Shown piece after piece: positions 41,498-52,142 of a DNA stretch of 64,000 bases. Numbering within the stretch: the stretch's first letter is position 1; every line of letters begins with the position of its first letter. Location of the stretch: contig NC_134535.1 in assembly GCF_050624435.1 (NCBI RefSeq), positions 130,500,731 through 130,564,730 on the forward strand. Direction: 5' to 3'. Made by a program: the position numbers and the translations under genes. The stretch is from Tenrec ecaudatus (taxonomy: Eukaryota; Chordata; Mammalia; Afrosoricida; Tenrecidae). The notes below the pieces were generated by a model. The model saw only the letters and a list, made by a program, of their open reading frames with translations. It made no database searches and was not told the DNA's origin.

Positions 41498-42735
41498 CAA
41501 GAGCCTCGGGATCTTTGGGACTGAAACTGAACTGGAAGTGAAAGGCTTTTAGTGGCTTTCAAGGAGACTGGGGGTTGGCATGGGTGCCACCAGGAAGCTC
41601 TGCAGACCCAGGAAACGGTTGAATGAGCTCAGCCTTCCCTTTCTTTCCCCTGCCCTCCTCTCTGCCTCCTGCTCCATTGTCTCCCCTCCTATCTCCCTTA
41701 CTTCTCTAGCCCCCTCATCTCTCCCGTTCATTTGCTCTCAGTCCCTATTCTGCTCTCCCCAGGAGCACCTCCTTCCCGCCCTCCTGGCTCCCACAGGCAG
41801 AGCAGCACCGGGCCTCACCGCCAGCTGAGATGCTTCTGTGTGTTCCCTCTTCCCTGGTGTGGGGAGAAGTGCTGAATGGGTGCCAGTGTCCTGCCAGCTC
41901 CTCTATTGAAATCACCAGCTTCACACTGCGGCTTTATTTAAATCCGCCTTTCATGTCTGATGGATTTAAAAATATGCTAGAAGTCGGCCTCTTAAATGCA
42001 AGAACCACAGACAAGCAGATGAGGCTGCACTTTCCTTCCTGGGCTCCCCACCCCCTTCTTCCTGCCTCTCCCTCTCTCCCTGCCCCTCCCAAAGCTGCTT
42101 TCATTCATAAGGCCCTTCTCCCCTGACTGCCGCCCCCCATGCAGGAAGTTGAACCGGACCAGGGCCCCAGGGGCTGTAGGAGACCCATGCCTGCCCACCA
42201 CTGCTGCTGCTCTCTTGCTCCCAGTTCGCCCCTGCCTGGCCAATTGGGGCTTGGCTGTGTGCAAACAGGGTGCCAGGTGAGACTTCAGAGACCCCTCACC
42301 ACCTGGGAGGAGCATGTCCTGGGACCGGCTCAGGGAGCCAGCTCCAAGCACAGCCCATGCATGCAGACCTTCCAGGCTTCATAGCTGCTTCTCTGGGGAG
42401 GGTTCTGCTACCCCTGAGCCATGCTGTAGAGGTGCACCATCCTGCCCAGCCCCCAGCCCCAGTGAGCAGTGAGAGTCTCACAGCCTCAGGAGCCTGGAGG
42501 GAGTCATCAGCAATGGGATGCCCAGTCCATCCGGCGGGATGCTTAGCTATGCCCTGGGGGTCCATCCAGGGTCCTTGACCCACTCCCGTGGATCTACCCC
42601 AATTTCCTCAAGCTGTCATTGGACTCTTTCTCCCACTGACCTTTGAGACTCGGATCATGGGGCCCCGCAGCATATCCTCCATCTGGAAATGGCACCTTGG
42701 CACCCACGCCTGGTCCGCCCACCAGCGAGGCGGTT
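41498..42735. other. Intergenic sequence, pyrimidine-rich, no gene supported
   Basis: 41620-41790 and 42040-42110 are C/T-rich on the + strand. No exon or transposon identified. Confidence 0.4.
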
Positions 42736-42737
42736 GT

Positions 42738-42800
42738 TCTAGTTCATAGTTCCCAACCTCAGGTGCACCCTCTCATCACCTGGGAGCTTCTTGTTGCTTT
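42738..42800 (+). mobile_element. Possible MER5-like fragment
   Basis: 'tagttcccaacctcaggtgc' followed by 'ctctcatcacctgggagctt' resembles a MER5-type hAT terminus. Very short. Confidence 0.35.
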
Positions 42801-42854
42801 TACTAGCTATCTTTAGTCACTTCGTAATTGTTTGTTTGCTTTACTTTCTCCCCC

Positions 42855-43539
42855 CACCCCTAAATAATACCAATCCTCACACCCCTGCCAGAAATTGCAT
42901 GGAGCTGCAAAGACACAGAGAGGACTGTAGGGAAAAGGATAGCTCGAGACATGATGTCCCTTCACTGGAGCAGACCTCGTCAGAGGGTAATACTGGGGAC
43001 ACACGCGCGAGTGTGTCGTGTGTCCAGTCTGACAACCCCCAGAGTGGGACAAACCGAGAAGGGAACTTAACAGACCAGCAACAGGAGCAAAGCCACAAAA
43101 CCCCTGAGGAGCCCCCCAGACAAACTTCAGGCTAGAAGAGGCAGTTTCCGAAACCTCCTCCCACCCCCACCCTGTCCCCCAAGACCGGTAGGGAGATGGT
43201 CATAAAGGTCAGCACACAGGTCTGGAAATATGTGTGCCTTTTTTGGGGGGTTGCTAGTTTTTTCTCTCCTTTTATTCAATCTTTTTATTTCTTTTTGTTT
43301 TGTCTCTGTTACTGGTGTTTTGTTTTGCCTACCTATGTAAGATAGACATGGGAAGCAAGCCCAAGGAGAAGGCAGTGGGACTGCCAATTCCGGAGGGACC
43401 TGGGGGACAGAAGAGGTGGGGGAAAGAAGCAGTGCGCAAGCAACACCATAGACAGGAGAACAGCTGAGGAATTAAAATCAACATCAAGAAGGACATAGAG
43501 ACCCTGGTGGTGTAGGAGCAACAGCAGTCTAGCTGAGAG
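42855..43539 (+). other. Possible 5' extension of the L1-3'UTR-like repeat
   Basis: This stretch runs without a break into the sense repeat at 43540 and has similar purine-rich texture ('aggactgtagggaaaaggat', 'caccatagacaggagaacag'). The other two copies do not extend this far, so its membership cannot be proved here. No reverse-transcriptase wording is visible. Confidence 0.35.
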
Positions 43540-44700
43540 GAACTACTAAGGGGCAGAAGAATGATGAGTGTGATGGTGGGAAAGGAGGAAGGTAAAAGGA
43601 AAGAGAGGAAAGATCTAGGAAGCAAAGCTATGGATAGAGATATAAACATAGGTGTTATAAACATATGTGAATGTGTTCATTCATAAAAATAGAACTATTG
43701 GCCTATGTACATATATTTATATGGGAATACACTGAGGAAATGGACAGACTTTGGGCCTCTGCTCAAGCCCTCCCTCGGTGCAAGAACACTTTGTTCTAAC
43801 AACCTGGCATTCTGTGATGCACACCCTCCCGACACAATCACTGAAGACTTAATGGGCACATAAGCAAATGTGGTGAAGAAAGATGATGGTGCCCAGCTAT
43901 CAAAAGATATAGCACCTGGGGGTCTTAAAGGCTTGAAGTTAAACAAGCAGCCATCTAGTAGAGAAGCAACAAGCTCACAGGGAAGAAGCACATCAGACTG
44001 TGTGATCACAAGGTGTCTACTAAATCAGGTTAACAGGCATCAGAAGACCCCAAACAAACAAAATATTAAAAATATATTGTTGTAAATGAGGGGGGCCAGA
44101 GAAGAGACCCCAAACCCATCAATAGACAATAGGACATCCCCTCACAGTAGGATCACAAGAAAGGGATGAGTCAACTACGGTGCAGCATAGCATCAATGAA
44201 ACACACAATCTTCCTCTGGTTCTTTGAGGCTTCCTCAACCCCCACTATCATGACCCCAGTCCTGCCTTTTGCTGCAGGATAGACCGGAGCATCCACACTG
44301 GTACAGATAAGAGCTCACGACACACGGAATACAAGTCAGATAAATTTCCCAGGAACAAAACTGGGAGTAGCAATAGCAGGGGGTACGGAGGAGGTGTGGA
44401 GAGGAAGGGAGGAAGGGGAAAACAATTATAATGATAGAGGCATAACACTACCCCCCGCCCCAAGGGGGATGAGCAATAGAAACTCGGGTGAAGGGAGACA
44501 GTGGTCAGTATAAGACGTGAAAAAAAATCAAGGGGTCACAAGGGTGGGGGAGGAGCTGATACCAAGGGCTCAACTATAAAGGAAATGTTTAGAAAATGAT
44601 GAAGGCAAACACATGTACAAATATGCTTGAAACAATTGATGTATGGAATGTTGGAAGAACTACAAGAGCCTCCAATAAAATGATTTTTTTAAAGAAAGTA
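43540..44700 (+). mobile_element. L1-3'UTR-like repeat family, sense copy
   Basis: Contains 'ctccctcggtgcaagaacac', 'gatggtgcccagctatcaaa', 'gggtcttaaaggcttgaagt' and 'ccactatcatgaccccagtc', with the 3' end 'gagcctccaataaaatgatt' plus 'tttttaaagaaagtaaag'. It has a single copy of the unit that is duplicated at 39.5-40.0 kb. Confidence 0.8.
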
Positions 44701-45036
44701 AAGAAGTTAGAGGCAGTTGGAAGTTCACCTTGACCAGCTAGCATTCCCATCAGCAGTGGGGACAAGATATCTCACAAAGTGCTGAGCACAGCGCTGACCT
44801 TGGACCTTCTCCCTTACACCATGCAGTTCCCTCTGTCCAGATGCTCTCAGAGAATCTCGATGGCTTGCCAAGCAGCAGGTCCCCGGTGAAGCAATGGCCT
44901 TGCGGGGTCCAGGGGCCTCCCCAGTACTGCCATGCCCTCTCAATTGCCTGGACTTTGAGAGTTGTCAGCTTTTGATTCCCTGCGTGACTGGGGTCTAGCT
45001 GCTAGCCTGAATTATCATTGAGGTCGATGCATTCAC
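44701..45036. other. Intergenic sequence without recognised features
   Basis: Nothing to annotate between the repeat tail and the CA microsatellite. Confidence 0.4.
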
Positions 45037-45058
45037 AACACACACACACACACACACA
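45037..45058. repeat. (CA)n microsatellite
   Basis: About eleven CA units. Confidence 0.9.
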
Positions 45059-45117
45059 CGTGATGGAACCACACAGTCTGCCTCTTCCAGGTTCACCCCT
45101 GACCTCCTCCCCTCTCA

Positions 45118-45324
45118 CCCACTGCCATCAAATCAATTCTGACTGACGGTTACCCTAAGGAACAAGGAACAGGGTAGAAGCACCCCTGTGGGTGTCTGAG
45201 ACTGTAACTCTTTATGGGAATAGAGAACCTCACCCTTCTCCTGAGGAGCGACTATTGGTTTCGAACTGCTGAGCTCCCGGTTAGCAGCCCAATGTGTAAC
45301 CACTATGCCACCAGGCAGGGCTCT
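45118..45324 (-). mobile_element. AfroSINE, full length
   Basis: Antisense: 'cccactgccatcaaatcaat', 'gggtagaagcacccctgtgg', 'gactgtaactctttatggga', 'ggtttcgaactgctgagctc' and 'accactatgccaccaggcag'. A small duplication ('aaggaacaaggaacaggg') lies in the tail half. Confidence 0.9.
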
Positions 45325-46536
45325 TAATTTCTCTTAGAAAGCCTTGACCCTGGATAGCTTGAGGTAGCTCCCAGGAAATTCTGCCTATGTGCTGTGTGCC
45401 AGGCCTATGGAATGCCCTGCCTTTGGAACATAAGAAAGAACTCCATCGGCAAAGGAGCATACGCAAGGACAGGAGGATGGATGCCATGGGAGAGAGACTG
45501 TGTGGGGAGAGGAGAGCAGGTGACATCACCCCTGGATTTCAGGGGTGAGGAGGCAGCGGTGCTTTGAGCAAAGGCTTTATTGAAAAGCTGATCCGGTACA
45601 AAGTGGTGACTCAGAAGCCAGGAGGGGAACAGAGGGGCGCTGGCTTTGAGTCAAAGCTGCTTGAGGACAGTTCCCAAGTGCCTGATGGCTGGAGGGGGCA
45701 TCCCAGTGGGGTGAACTGGGCATCCAGGGGAGTCTGGAGATGTCAGTAGAAGAGGCCAACTCATGAGCGGCTGCCCTCTACCCCCATTCCCTGGGCCAGG
45801 AGGAGTTTTAAAGTGATCTACAAGTGGCAAGAAGCCATCAGAAGGTTTGGAGCAGGAGAATGAATGCCAGGCCATGCATTCATGCATGCTGAGAAGAGAG
45901 TGGACTGGGAGGAGGGGCAAGACTGAAGGCTGTGGAGCAGTGGGGAACATTGGAGGTGGCCTGTACCACCCTCCTGAGAGCAGGGCTCAGGGAGTTGGGG
46001 AGGAGGGAGTATCACCACAGGGTCCTCATAAGCCACCGCCTCCAGCCCTCAGCGTATGCAGTGTTGGTCCGTGGGCCAGGCCAGTTTTCACTGCAGCTGT
46101 CCCCTCTGCCTGGCTGCAGTCTGGCGTGGTGCTAAGGGCCCAGCCATCCCTCTCTCGCCCCGTACTGCAAACCAGGACACTGTCAGCACGGAACCGAAAA
46201 GGGAAGAAATGAAAGTGAAGCCAGAGAGTTTATGGGAAAAGAGACTTCTCAGGATGAAATAGGGGCGGGGTGGGGGGTGGGGGTGGTAATAGGGGATCAA
46301 GGTGATTACACAGCTTAAAACTTCAAACCACATCAAATTAAATTGTACCTTCTCCAGGACGTTGGATTATCCAGTCCCTCCCCCCAACCCCCAAATAGCA
46401 TCCGTGGTGGCTGTGAAAAATGTAGCCAACTGCGGGTCCTGGGCTGCACGGGAACAACAGAAAACCCACGTGGACACAGCACCTCACAGCCGATCCAGTT
46501 AGGGAGCAGATTAGAGGGGACTGTGCCCCCCACACC
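45325..46536. other. Intergenic sequence without recognised features
   Basis: No gene supported. A short G-rich run (gggtggggggtgggggtgg) lies at about 46267-46286. Confidence 0.4.
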
Positions 46537-47094
46537 TGAAGGCCCCCATAAAAGAGATTGGAAGATAAATCAGGCGAGGCCTAGCCAGCCGTAAAGACTT
46601 TAACTGGGCATGCTCCAATTCAAGCCCTCCAAGCAAGGTAGGCGGTACCCATGGGCAACCTAAACTAGACCCAGGTGGACTTGATTCAACCAATTGGGTC
46701 AACTGATACCTTTGACCACACCTCCCCAGCCAGAGGCTTAAATACCTTGGCTGTAGGACCCCCCCTGGCCCTTGGGCTCCTTTGGCCCCTCTGCCTTGTG
46801 GCCTTGACCCTGCTCCTGTGACGGCTGGGCCATGCCGCCTCTCTCTGGCCTCAGGTCAGCATGTGTGGGCACAGTCCCACGAGGTTGCCCGTGTGCAGTG
46901 GTGAACCCAGCACGGCTTACACTCGGTTGGGTACGCTTCCCCAAAATAGCGTGTACTCTTTTGAGACTGTAAAACCCGAAACTTCTCCATCCTTTATAAA
47001 AACCCACTTGGATCCCGAGCCAGGCTTTCTAGTGAATTCTTTTCTCTAGTGACGCTAAGAACTGAGTTACTTCCCACCCGAGAAATCGAACACT
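46537..47094 (+). mobile_element. Candidate LTR of a second, ERV-type family
   Basis: Starts TGAAGGCCCCCATAAAAG and ends CCCGAGAAATCGAACA, about 560 bp. It contains a promoter-like 'cagaggcttaaatacctt' about 40% along and 'cctttataaaaacccacttg' near the end. No target duplication could be found and there is only one copy, so both the class and the ends are tentative. No retroviral coding sequence adjoins it. Confidence 0.4.
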
Positions 47095-47839
47095 TCCACA
47101 ATAGCCCTCTGTGGAAACAAAGACCCACTTGAGAGTGAGGGACTCCACCTCCCATTTGGGGAGGGGGGAGCAGCATGGAGGGGCAGGGGGTGTGCCCAGC
47201 TTCAGGACTCGCAAATGGGTCACAGTGCTGTGTTTAGATGCCTCTCATGCCCTCAGCCTTCCATCCTCTGGTCATCCCTCCTCTGGACACCTACCCAGCC
47301 TCACTGCCCCTCCACTCCCAGCCTCACCCAGCCTCACTGCTCCTCCGCTCCCAGCCTCCGAAGCCCACATCTCCTGGGGCTCATTCATTAGTAACATGGT
47401 GGGGGAATGACACATGGAAAAGAATCTAATCAGAAATAATCAATAGGCAACATTAGCAGAACTAAATTAACTCGCTGCCTGGATGAGCGTCACCCAGCCC
47501 TGGTTAGCCAACAGTCAGTATCCTTAATTCGATTTCATCTCAGTGATTGAAATGATGTTCGAAGGCAGACTCCCACTGCCGTGAAGCCACAGATTACAAA
47601 GCTACTGCCAAGCTCCTGGAGAAGGCTCCCACCTTGGCCCGCTCTCCTGTTGCTCCCGGGCCTGGTTGGCAAAGGCTCCACCATGTCTCTCTGCAGCTCA
47701 GGCAGGGACTCCATTCCCTTCTTGTTCCTTGGCCTCTCACCTTCTTCTCCACCTCCCAAACCCAAATCCCGGGAGCCGGTCACTTGCCTCTGATACATTG
47801 GGCAGGGTCTTCTTGGAAAGTTCTGCCCACAAGTTCACC

Positions 47840-47840
<1 letters not shown>
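47095..47840. other. Intergenic sequence without recognised features
   Basis: A short imperfect 'cctcactgc(t/c)cctccactcc' repetition lies at about 47300-47355. No gene supported. Confidence 0.4.

Positions 47841-47842
<2 letters not shown>

Positions 47843-47929
<87 letters not shown>
47843..47929. repeat. (TA)n microsatellite, about 43 units
   Basis: 87 bases of perfect TA alternation, self-complementary and able to extrude as a cruciform. The + strand frames read it as runs of Ile-Tyr. Confidence 0.97.
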
Positions 47930-47937
<8 letters not shown>

Positions 47938-48009
47938 AAAGCACGATGGGGGTGGGGGGGGGAAACATGAGGCTGTCTCCTCTTGCCCATGTTTGAAGTT
48001 CCAGAAATC

Positions 48010-48085
48010 CGAAAGGGGCAGTTCTACGCTGTCCTATAGGGTCTCCATGAGTTGTAATCAACTCAATGGCTGTTGATTTGAATAG
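48010..48085 (+). mobile_element. AfroSINE tail fragment
   Basis: 'gaaaggggcagttctacgct', 'gtcctatagggtctccatga' and 'caactcaatggctgttgatt'. The head is absent. Confidence 0.7.
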
Positions 48086-48329
48086 AATTTGTAAGTCCCA
48101 CTTCTTCAAGTTGGGTGGGAATCCTGAGGTCATTGTAGGCTAATATCTTCGCTTCAGCAATGATCTACTGAAGCCCAGAGAGGGAACACAGCGATCGCCT
48201 CTGTCCCACTGTAGGTTCAGAGAATTGGAACAGCAGGCATATTGGTCACTGGCATGAGACCATGGCAGCCATTCACCAGGGCACCCATCCCCTGCTCATT
48301 CAGCAAGTGTTTCTAGAACACCTAGGTTG

Positions 48330-48486
48330 TCCTTGGGTGCTGTTGAGGTGCTGCTGACTTGTGTCAATCCTGTGTACGACAGACTGAAACACTGCCCATC
48401 CCTGCACAAGCCTCACAACTGTTGTGTTGCAGCCCATTGTTAGAGGAGCCGTGCCAATGCATCTTGTTGAGAGACGTCTTCTCTTT
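48330..48486 (-). mobile_element. RTE/BovB-type LINE 3' end fragment
   Basis: Antisense and matching the start of 9750-11510: 'agactgaaacactgcccatc', 'aagcctcacaactgttgtgt', 'gcagcccattgttagaggag' and 'caatgcatcttgttgagaga'. About 150 bp of the RTE tail. Confidence 0.7.
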
Positions 48487-48511
48487 GGCACAACACCTGT
48501 AAGGGGACAGA

Positions 48512-48656
48512 CTGAGGCATTGGTGGTTCACTGCACACAGGGCTTTCTGTAACCCCCACAATGAGTTATAGTCTGGAAAACTCACAGGACAGTTCTACCC
48601 AGAGCTATAGGGTCGCTAGGAGCTAGCATCGACTGATGGCCGTGAGTTTATTTGGT
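48512..48656 (+). mobile_element. AfroSINE, head missing
   Basis: 'agggctttctgtaaccccca', 'gagttatagtctggaaaact', 'ctatagggtcgctaggagct' and 'gatggccgtgagtttatttg'. Confidence 0.75.
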
Positions 48657-48719
48657 TTGAATCAGACCTAAGTTTAAGTCCTGGCCAGTGCACCTCAGGC
48701 ACAGCCACCACCCATATGC

Positions 48720-48845
48720 CAGTCAGCATTGGTTTCTGTGTGGCTGTGATGTTTCCAGGCTAAAACACACTAGGGAGAAAGACCTGGTGATCTGCCTCTG
48801 AAAATCAGCCAATGAAAACCCTGTGATCACAGCAAGTTGATCCCC
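48720..48845 (+). mobile_element. Possible older-type AfroSINE fragment
   Basis: 'gagaaagacctggtgatctg' and 'ctgaaaatcagccaatgaaa' match body words of the ancestral subtype seen at 2079-2235. Confidence 0.45.
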
Positions 48846-48868
48846 AATCCATCATGGGGATGGCTCAG

Positions 48869-49367
48869 TGTGTCAGACCAGATAGACTAGAGAAACAAAT
48901 TCATGGACACTGATACGTATATAAGAAAACGCTTTATATGCAAGAGCAACTGTACATTAACAAACCAGCCCAGTCCAGATCAAGTCCATAAGTCCGATAT
49001 TAGCCCATATGTCTGATACCAATCTATAAAGTCCTCTGCAGATTCACAGCACACATGCAATGATGCCGAATGCAGGAAGATCACAGGCCGGTGGGTGCAA
49101 AGTCTTGTGGATCCAGTGGCAGTGGGAGCCTCTTAGTGCTGGCATGGGCTCCTCCAGCTCCCAAGGCCCTGGCTGCCTCAGCGTAGCTCCATCAGGCTTG
49201 TGGTCAGTAATGCCTCAGTGTGAGTGAGTGTGTGTCCGCCTCCAGTGAGCTATTTAGCTCCTTAGCACCTCCAAATGAGGTCATCAAGCGGCGACCTGAT
49301 TGACAGGCTAGACTCCACCCCTCCACTCTTACGTTTCAAATTGACAACCGATTATGTAGCTACCACA
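48869..49367 (-). mobile_element. Solo LTR (LTR-A family)
   Basis: Starts TGTGTCAGACCAGATAGACT and ends TGTAGCTACCACA. It is very similar along its whole length to 33572-34077 ('gatattagcccatatgtctg', 'gaggtcatcaagcggcgacc'). The flanks CTCAG / CCCCG match at only two of five positions. LTR sense is the - strand. Confidence 0.78.
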
Positions 49368-49746
49368 CCCCGGCCCAGGCAGCATTTCTTCAGCCTGCTG
49401 TGCAGAGGGCCCCATGAGTCAGGGTTGACTAACCAGCATCCAATAGTAGCAACAACAACACAACATAAATAGGCCTGGAATCGAACTGAAAGACAAATGT
49501 AAGTGAGATACACATGCCTCCGCTCCTGGGGATACAGGCGCACAAACAGAGGCCTATGATGCAGTGTTGTAGGTACGGGCTCAGATAGTCACCAGAGAGA
49601 ACAAGGAGCCAAGTGGTGGGACTGAGAAGGGCCAGCCTGCCCACATCAGGAGGCCTTCGAGGCATAGCAAGACGAGGAGTAGAAATAACCAGCAGACAGT
49701 GCCTCCCACGTACGGGTACCATTCTCATGTCATCTTACAATAGCCC
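49368..49746. other. Intergenic sequence without recognised features
   Basis: 49440-49460 has an 'aacaacaacacaacat' stretch of the kind that ends RTE and AfroSINE tails, but no body is attached. Confidence 0.4.
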
Positions 49747-49747
49747 T

Positions 49748-50154
49748 GGGTTGTTGGCTGTTACCAGGTTAATTCTGACTCTTAGCAACCCCATGGGGCA
49801 GAGTTGAACTGTCCCGTAGGACTTTATTACAGTGGCTCTTAACCTTCCTCATGCTGCGACCCTTTCATGTGGTGGTGACCCCCTCATGTGGTGGTAACCC
49901 CCACCCCTCCAACTATAAAATTACTTTCGTTGCTACTTCATCGCTGTCATTTTGCTATTGTTCTGAATCAGGCGACCCCTGTGAAAGGGTCGTCCAACCC
50001 CCAAAGGGGTCGCGACCCACAGGTTGAGAACTGATAGTAACGGTTACAGCTAATAAAGCAGGTGGGTGGCAGTCTCCCTTCTGAGGAGTTGCTGCCTGGT
50101 TTTGAACCACCGATCTTTCATTTAGCAGCTGAGCACCAAACCTTTGTGCCACCC
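49748..50154 (-). mobile_element. AfroSINE split by a SPIN element
   Basis: Antisense SINE: left piece 'gttaattctgactcttagca' with 'ggggcagagttgaactgtcc'; right piece from about 50056 'ggcagtctcccttctgagga' to 'tttgtgccaccccaggtag'. The SPIN at 49830-50033 lies between them. Confidence 0.82.
49830..50033 (-). mobile_element. SPIN-type hAT MITE nested in an AfroSINE
   Basis: Starts CAGTGGCTCTTAACCTTCCT and ends CGACCCACAGGTTGAGAACTG, with 'aactataaaattactttcgt' and 'aacccccaaaggggtcgcga'. An internal piece, 'catgtggtggtgaccccctc', is partly duplicated. The 8-bp flanks (CTTTATTA / ATAGTAAC) do not match, so the duplication is eroded or one end is altered. Confidence 0.85.
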
Positions 50155-50164
50155 CAGGTAGGTA

Positions 50165-50290
50165 GATAATAAGATTATCGCCAGTTACTGGGAAGGAAGC
50201 TGAGACGGGTTCGGTTCAGTGACTTGCCAAGAGTCACATAGACAGGGGTAGGTTCAAGGCTGGCTCCCCAAGTCTATGCTCTTAATTACT
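50165..50290 (+). mobile_element. MIR fragment
   Basis: 'actgggaaggaagctgagac', 'cagtgacttgccaagagtca' and 'ccaagtctatgctcttaatt' follow MIR order. Confidence 0.65.
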
Positions 50291-50720
50291 GCTTCCACCC
50301 TGGGGAGGGAGGGGGGTTAGTCAAGAACACCACAGGGAACCTCTTGACCGGATGGCCCACTGGGCATGCTTGTCCCAGCTCAGCCCTGTGCAGCAGTGGG
50401 CTTAGGCTCTGAGGCATGTTGAGCGACTTCAGGCCCCTGAGGCTCCAACCTGCTCTGACCTCCCATAAGTTCTCAACTCTGAGAGCGGCCAAGGCCATGC
50501 TGAGTATTGTGTTCAAGCAGCATAGACGGGGTCCCGTGCCTTCTCTTTGGTCACAAGAAGCAAGTGCCCTCACCCACTGCGGGGAGACATGCTGCAAAAG
50601 CCACTGTCCTCATGATGGTTCCAGTCATTGCAAGTCGTCTCAGAGATGGACAAATGGCTCGGTCCTCCCTGTGAGCACCTGGAGCCATCTGCAGTTTCTG
50701 GTGCTTGAACAGGCACCTGT
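50291..50720. other. Intergenic sequence without recognised features
   Basis: No gene or repeat supported. Confidence 0.4.
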
Positions 50721-50721
50721 G

Positions 50722-50935
50722 TGAGCAGCTCCTGTGTGCCAGGCTCCTGCCCACCCCCCACAAGCTCGGGTCACACTACAACCCTAGCAGGAAGGCACTG
50801 GCATCGCCCCCACTTCCCACAGAAGAATCCACACCGGAGCAGAGAAATCAAGTCACTTGCCACGTGTCTCAAGGCCATTCCCTGGAGGAGCCAGGCTCCA
50901 GTCCAGGCCTGTTCGTCTCCAAGGCTGGCCAAAGT
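50722..50935 (+). mobile_element. MIR fragment
   Basis: 'ctcctgtgtgccaggctcct', 'tcacactacaaccctagcag', 'caagtcacttgccacgtgtc' and 'aggctccagtccaggcctgt' follow the MIR core and 3' part. Confidence 0.6.
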
Positions 50936-51984
50936 TCAAGGTGTCATCTATGACCATGAAACTGAGCCACCAGTCTGTGAAGACCGTGCCTTTGGCTGCC
51001 AGCGGGATGTTCTATCCAACTGAGCCAACCAACCGTGGCCAGGAAGCAATTGGAATAGCAGACGCCCAATAGGACCCATGGAGCCTCTGAAAGATGCTTC
51101 GAGACTACTTGTCCTAAGTTGAAAGTGACTTGGAGCCTGACGCTGCCCTGGAAACAGCTGCCTGGGGCTTGGAGACGGGCGGATTCCGCCTCGCACAGAC
51201 CCTACAAGCCATCCCCCTCCCCCCCTCCAATGACCCCGCTGTGGACATCCTGAGGGTGAATGAGGTGACTCCAAAGGGAAACGACCTCTATGCAATCTCC
51301 TTTCCAGAGCAACCCCACAAAGGAGCCTCACCCTCCACTCTCCGCTGCTGCCTCAGAACAGTTCTACGGCTTTTACATTTCCCTTCACTGTGGTTCAGTT
51401 TTTGAAGCAGGCAATGCGTTAAATCGCTCACCGTTTTCCAGGGGAAAGGATGCCAAGCTGGGTTCAGGAGGTGGTGAGCCTGTGTGGCATGCTGATCTTT
51501 TCCTGCCCGCCCAGCTTCAAGAGTGTCAGTGCCATCTCATTGCCACAGCAGAGTCCCCTTGCAGTGGTTCTTGACCTGGGTCCTGCCTGGCTCTCAAGGC
51601 TCCCTTGTCACTGGCAGCCCCCTACCCCACACCCCCTCACTCTTCTTGGCCTCTGGATGCCTAGGGCTGGGCCTTGGCATGTGCCCCTTCTATTTGAATG
51701 CCCCTGCCCTCACTGCCTCCCATCTCTTCCTCCTCTATCTGTCCACCCCACCCCCCGCCCCTGGTCTTGCTTTTCCAAGTTTGGTGTTAAAGTGACAGCT
51801 TCCAGGAGTCCCTCTTGATCTCAGGCTCCAAGTAACAGTACCCCTGAGCCCCTCAGCCCCTGGACTTCATCTTTCAGCACATACACACACACACACGACT
51901 CGCATCGGGTATCTGCGGTTCCGACAACCTGTACATTCCAGGAGGGCAGGCAGAGTCTGTTTCATCCTTTGCTGGATTTCCAGG
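50936..51984. other. Intergenic sequence without recognised features
   Basis: No gene supported. The 122- to 127-codon frames here lack recognisable wording. A short CA run lies at 51885-51897. Confidence 0.4.
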
Positions 51985-52142
51985 TATCCTGGTTGAAAGC
52001 CAGCCTGCAGTCGTCGAGGTCTGAAGTTCAAAACCCACCAGTTGCTTGCACCAGCAAAAAAGACGGGGTTTTCGACTCCCGTGAAGAGTTACAGCCTCGG
52101 ACACTCACAGGGGCAGTTTTACAGGTCCATGAGTCCGCTTAG
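51985..52142 (+). mobile_element. AfroSINE
   Basis: Diverged head 'caggtatcctggttgaaag', box-B region 'ctgaagttcaaaacccacca', 'cgactcccgtgaagagttac', 'agcctcggacactcacaggg' and the tail 'ggtccatgagtccgctta'. Confidence 0.8.

Noticed and set aside
47634..48076. Open frames rich in Ile-Tyr
   Set aside because: Direct translations of the (TA)43 tract.
48330..48486. Protein-coding exon on either strand
   Set aside because: The sequence matches the antisense 3' tail of the RTE at 9750.
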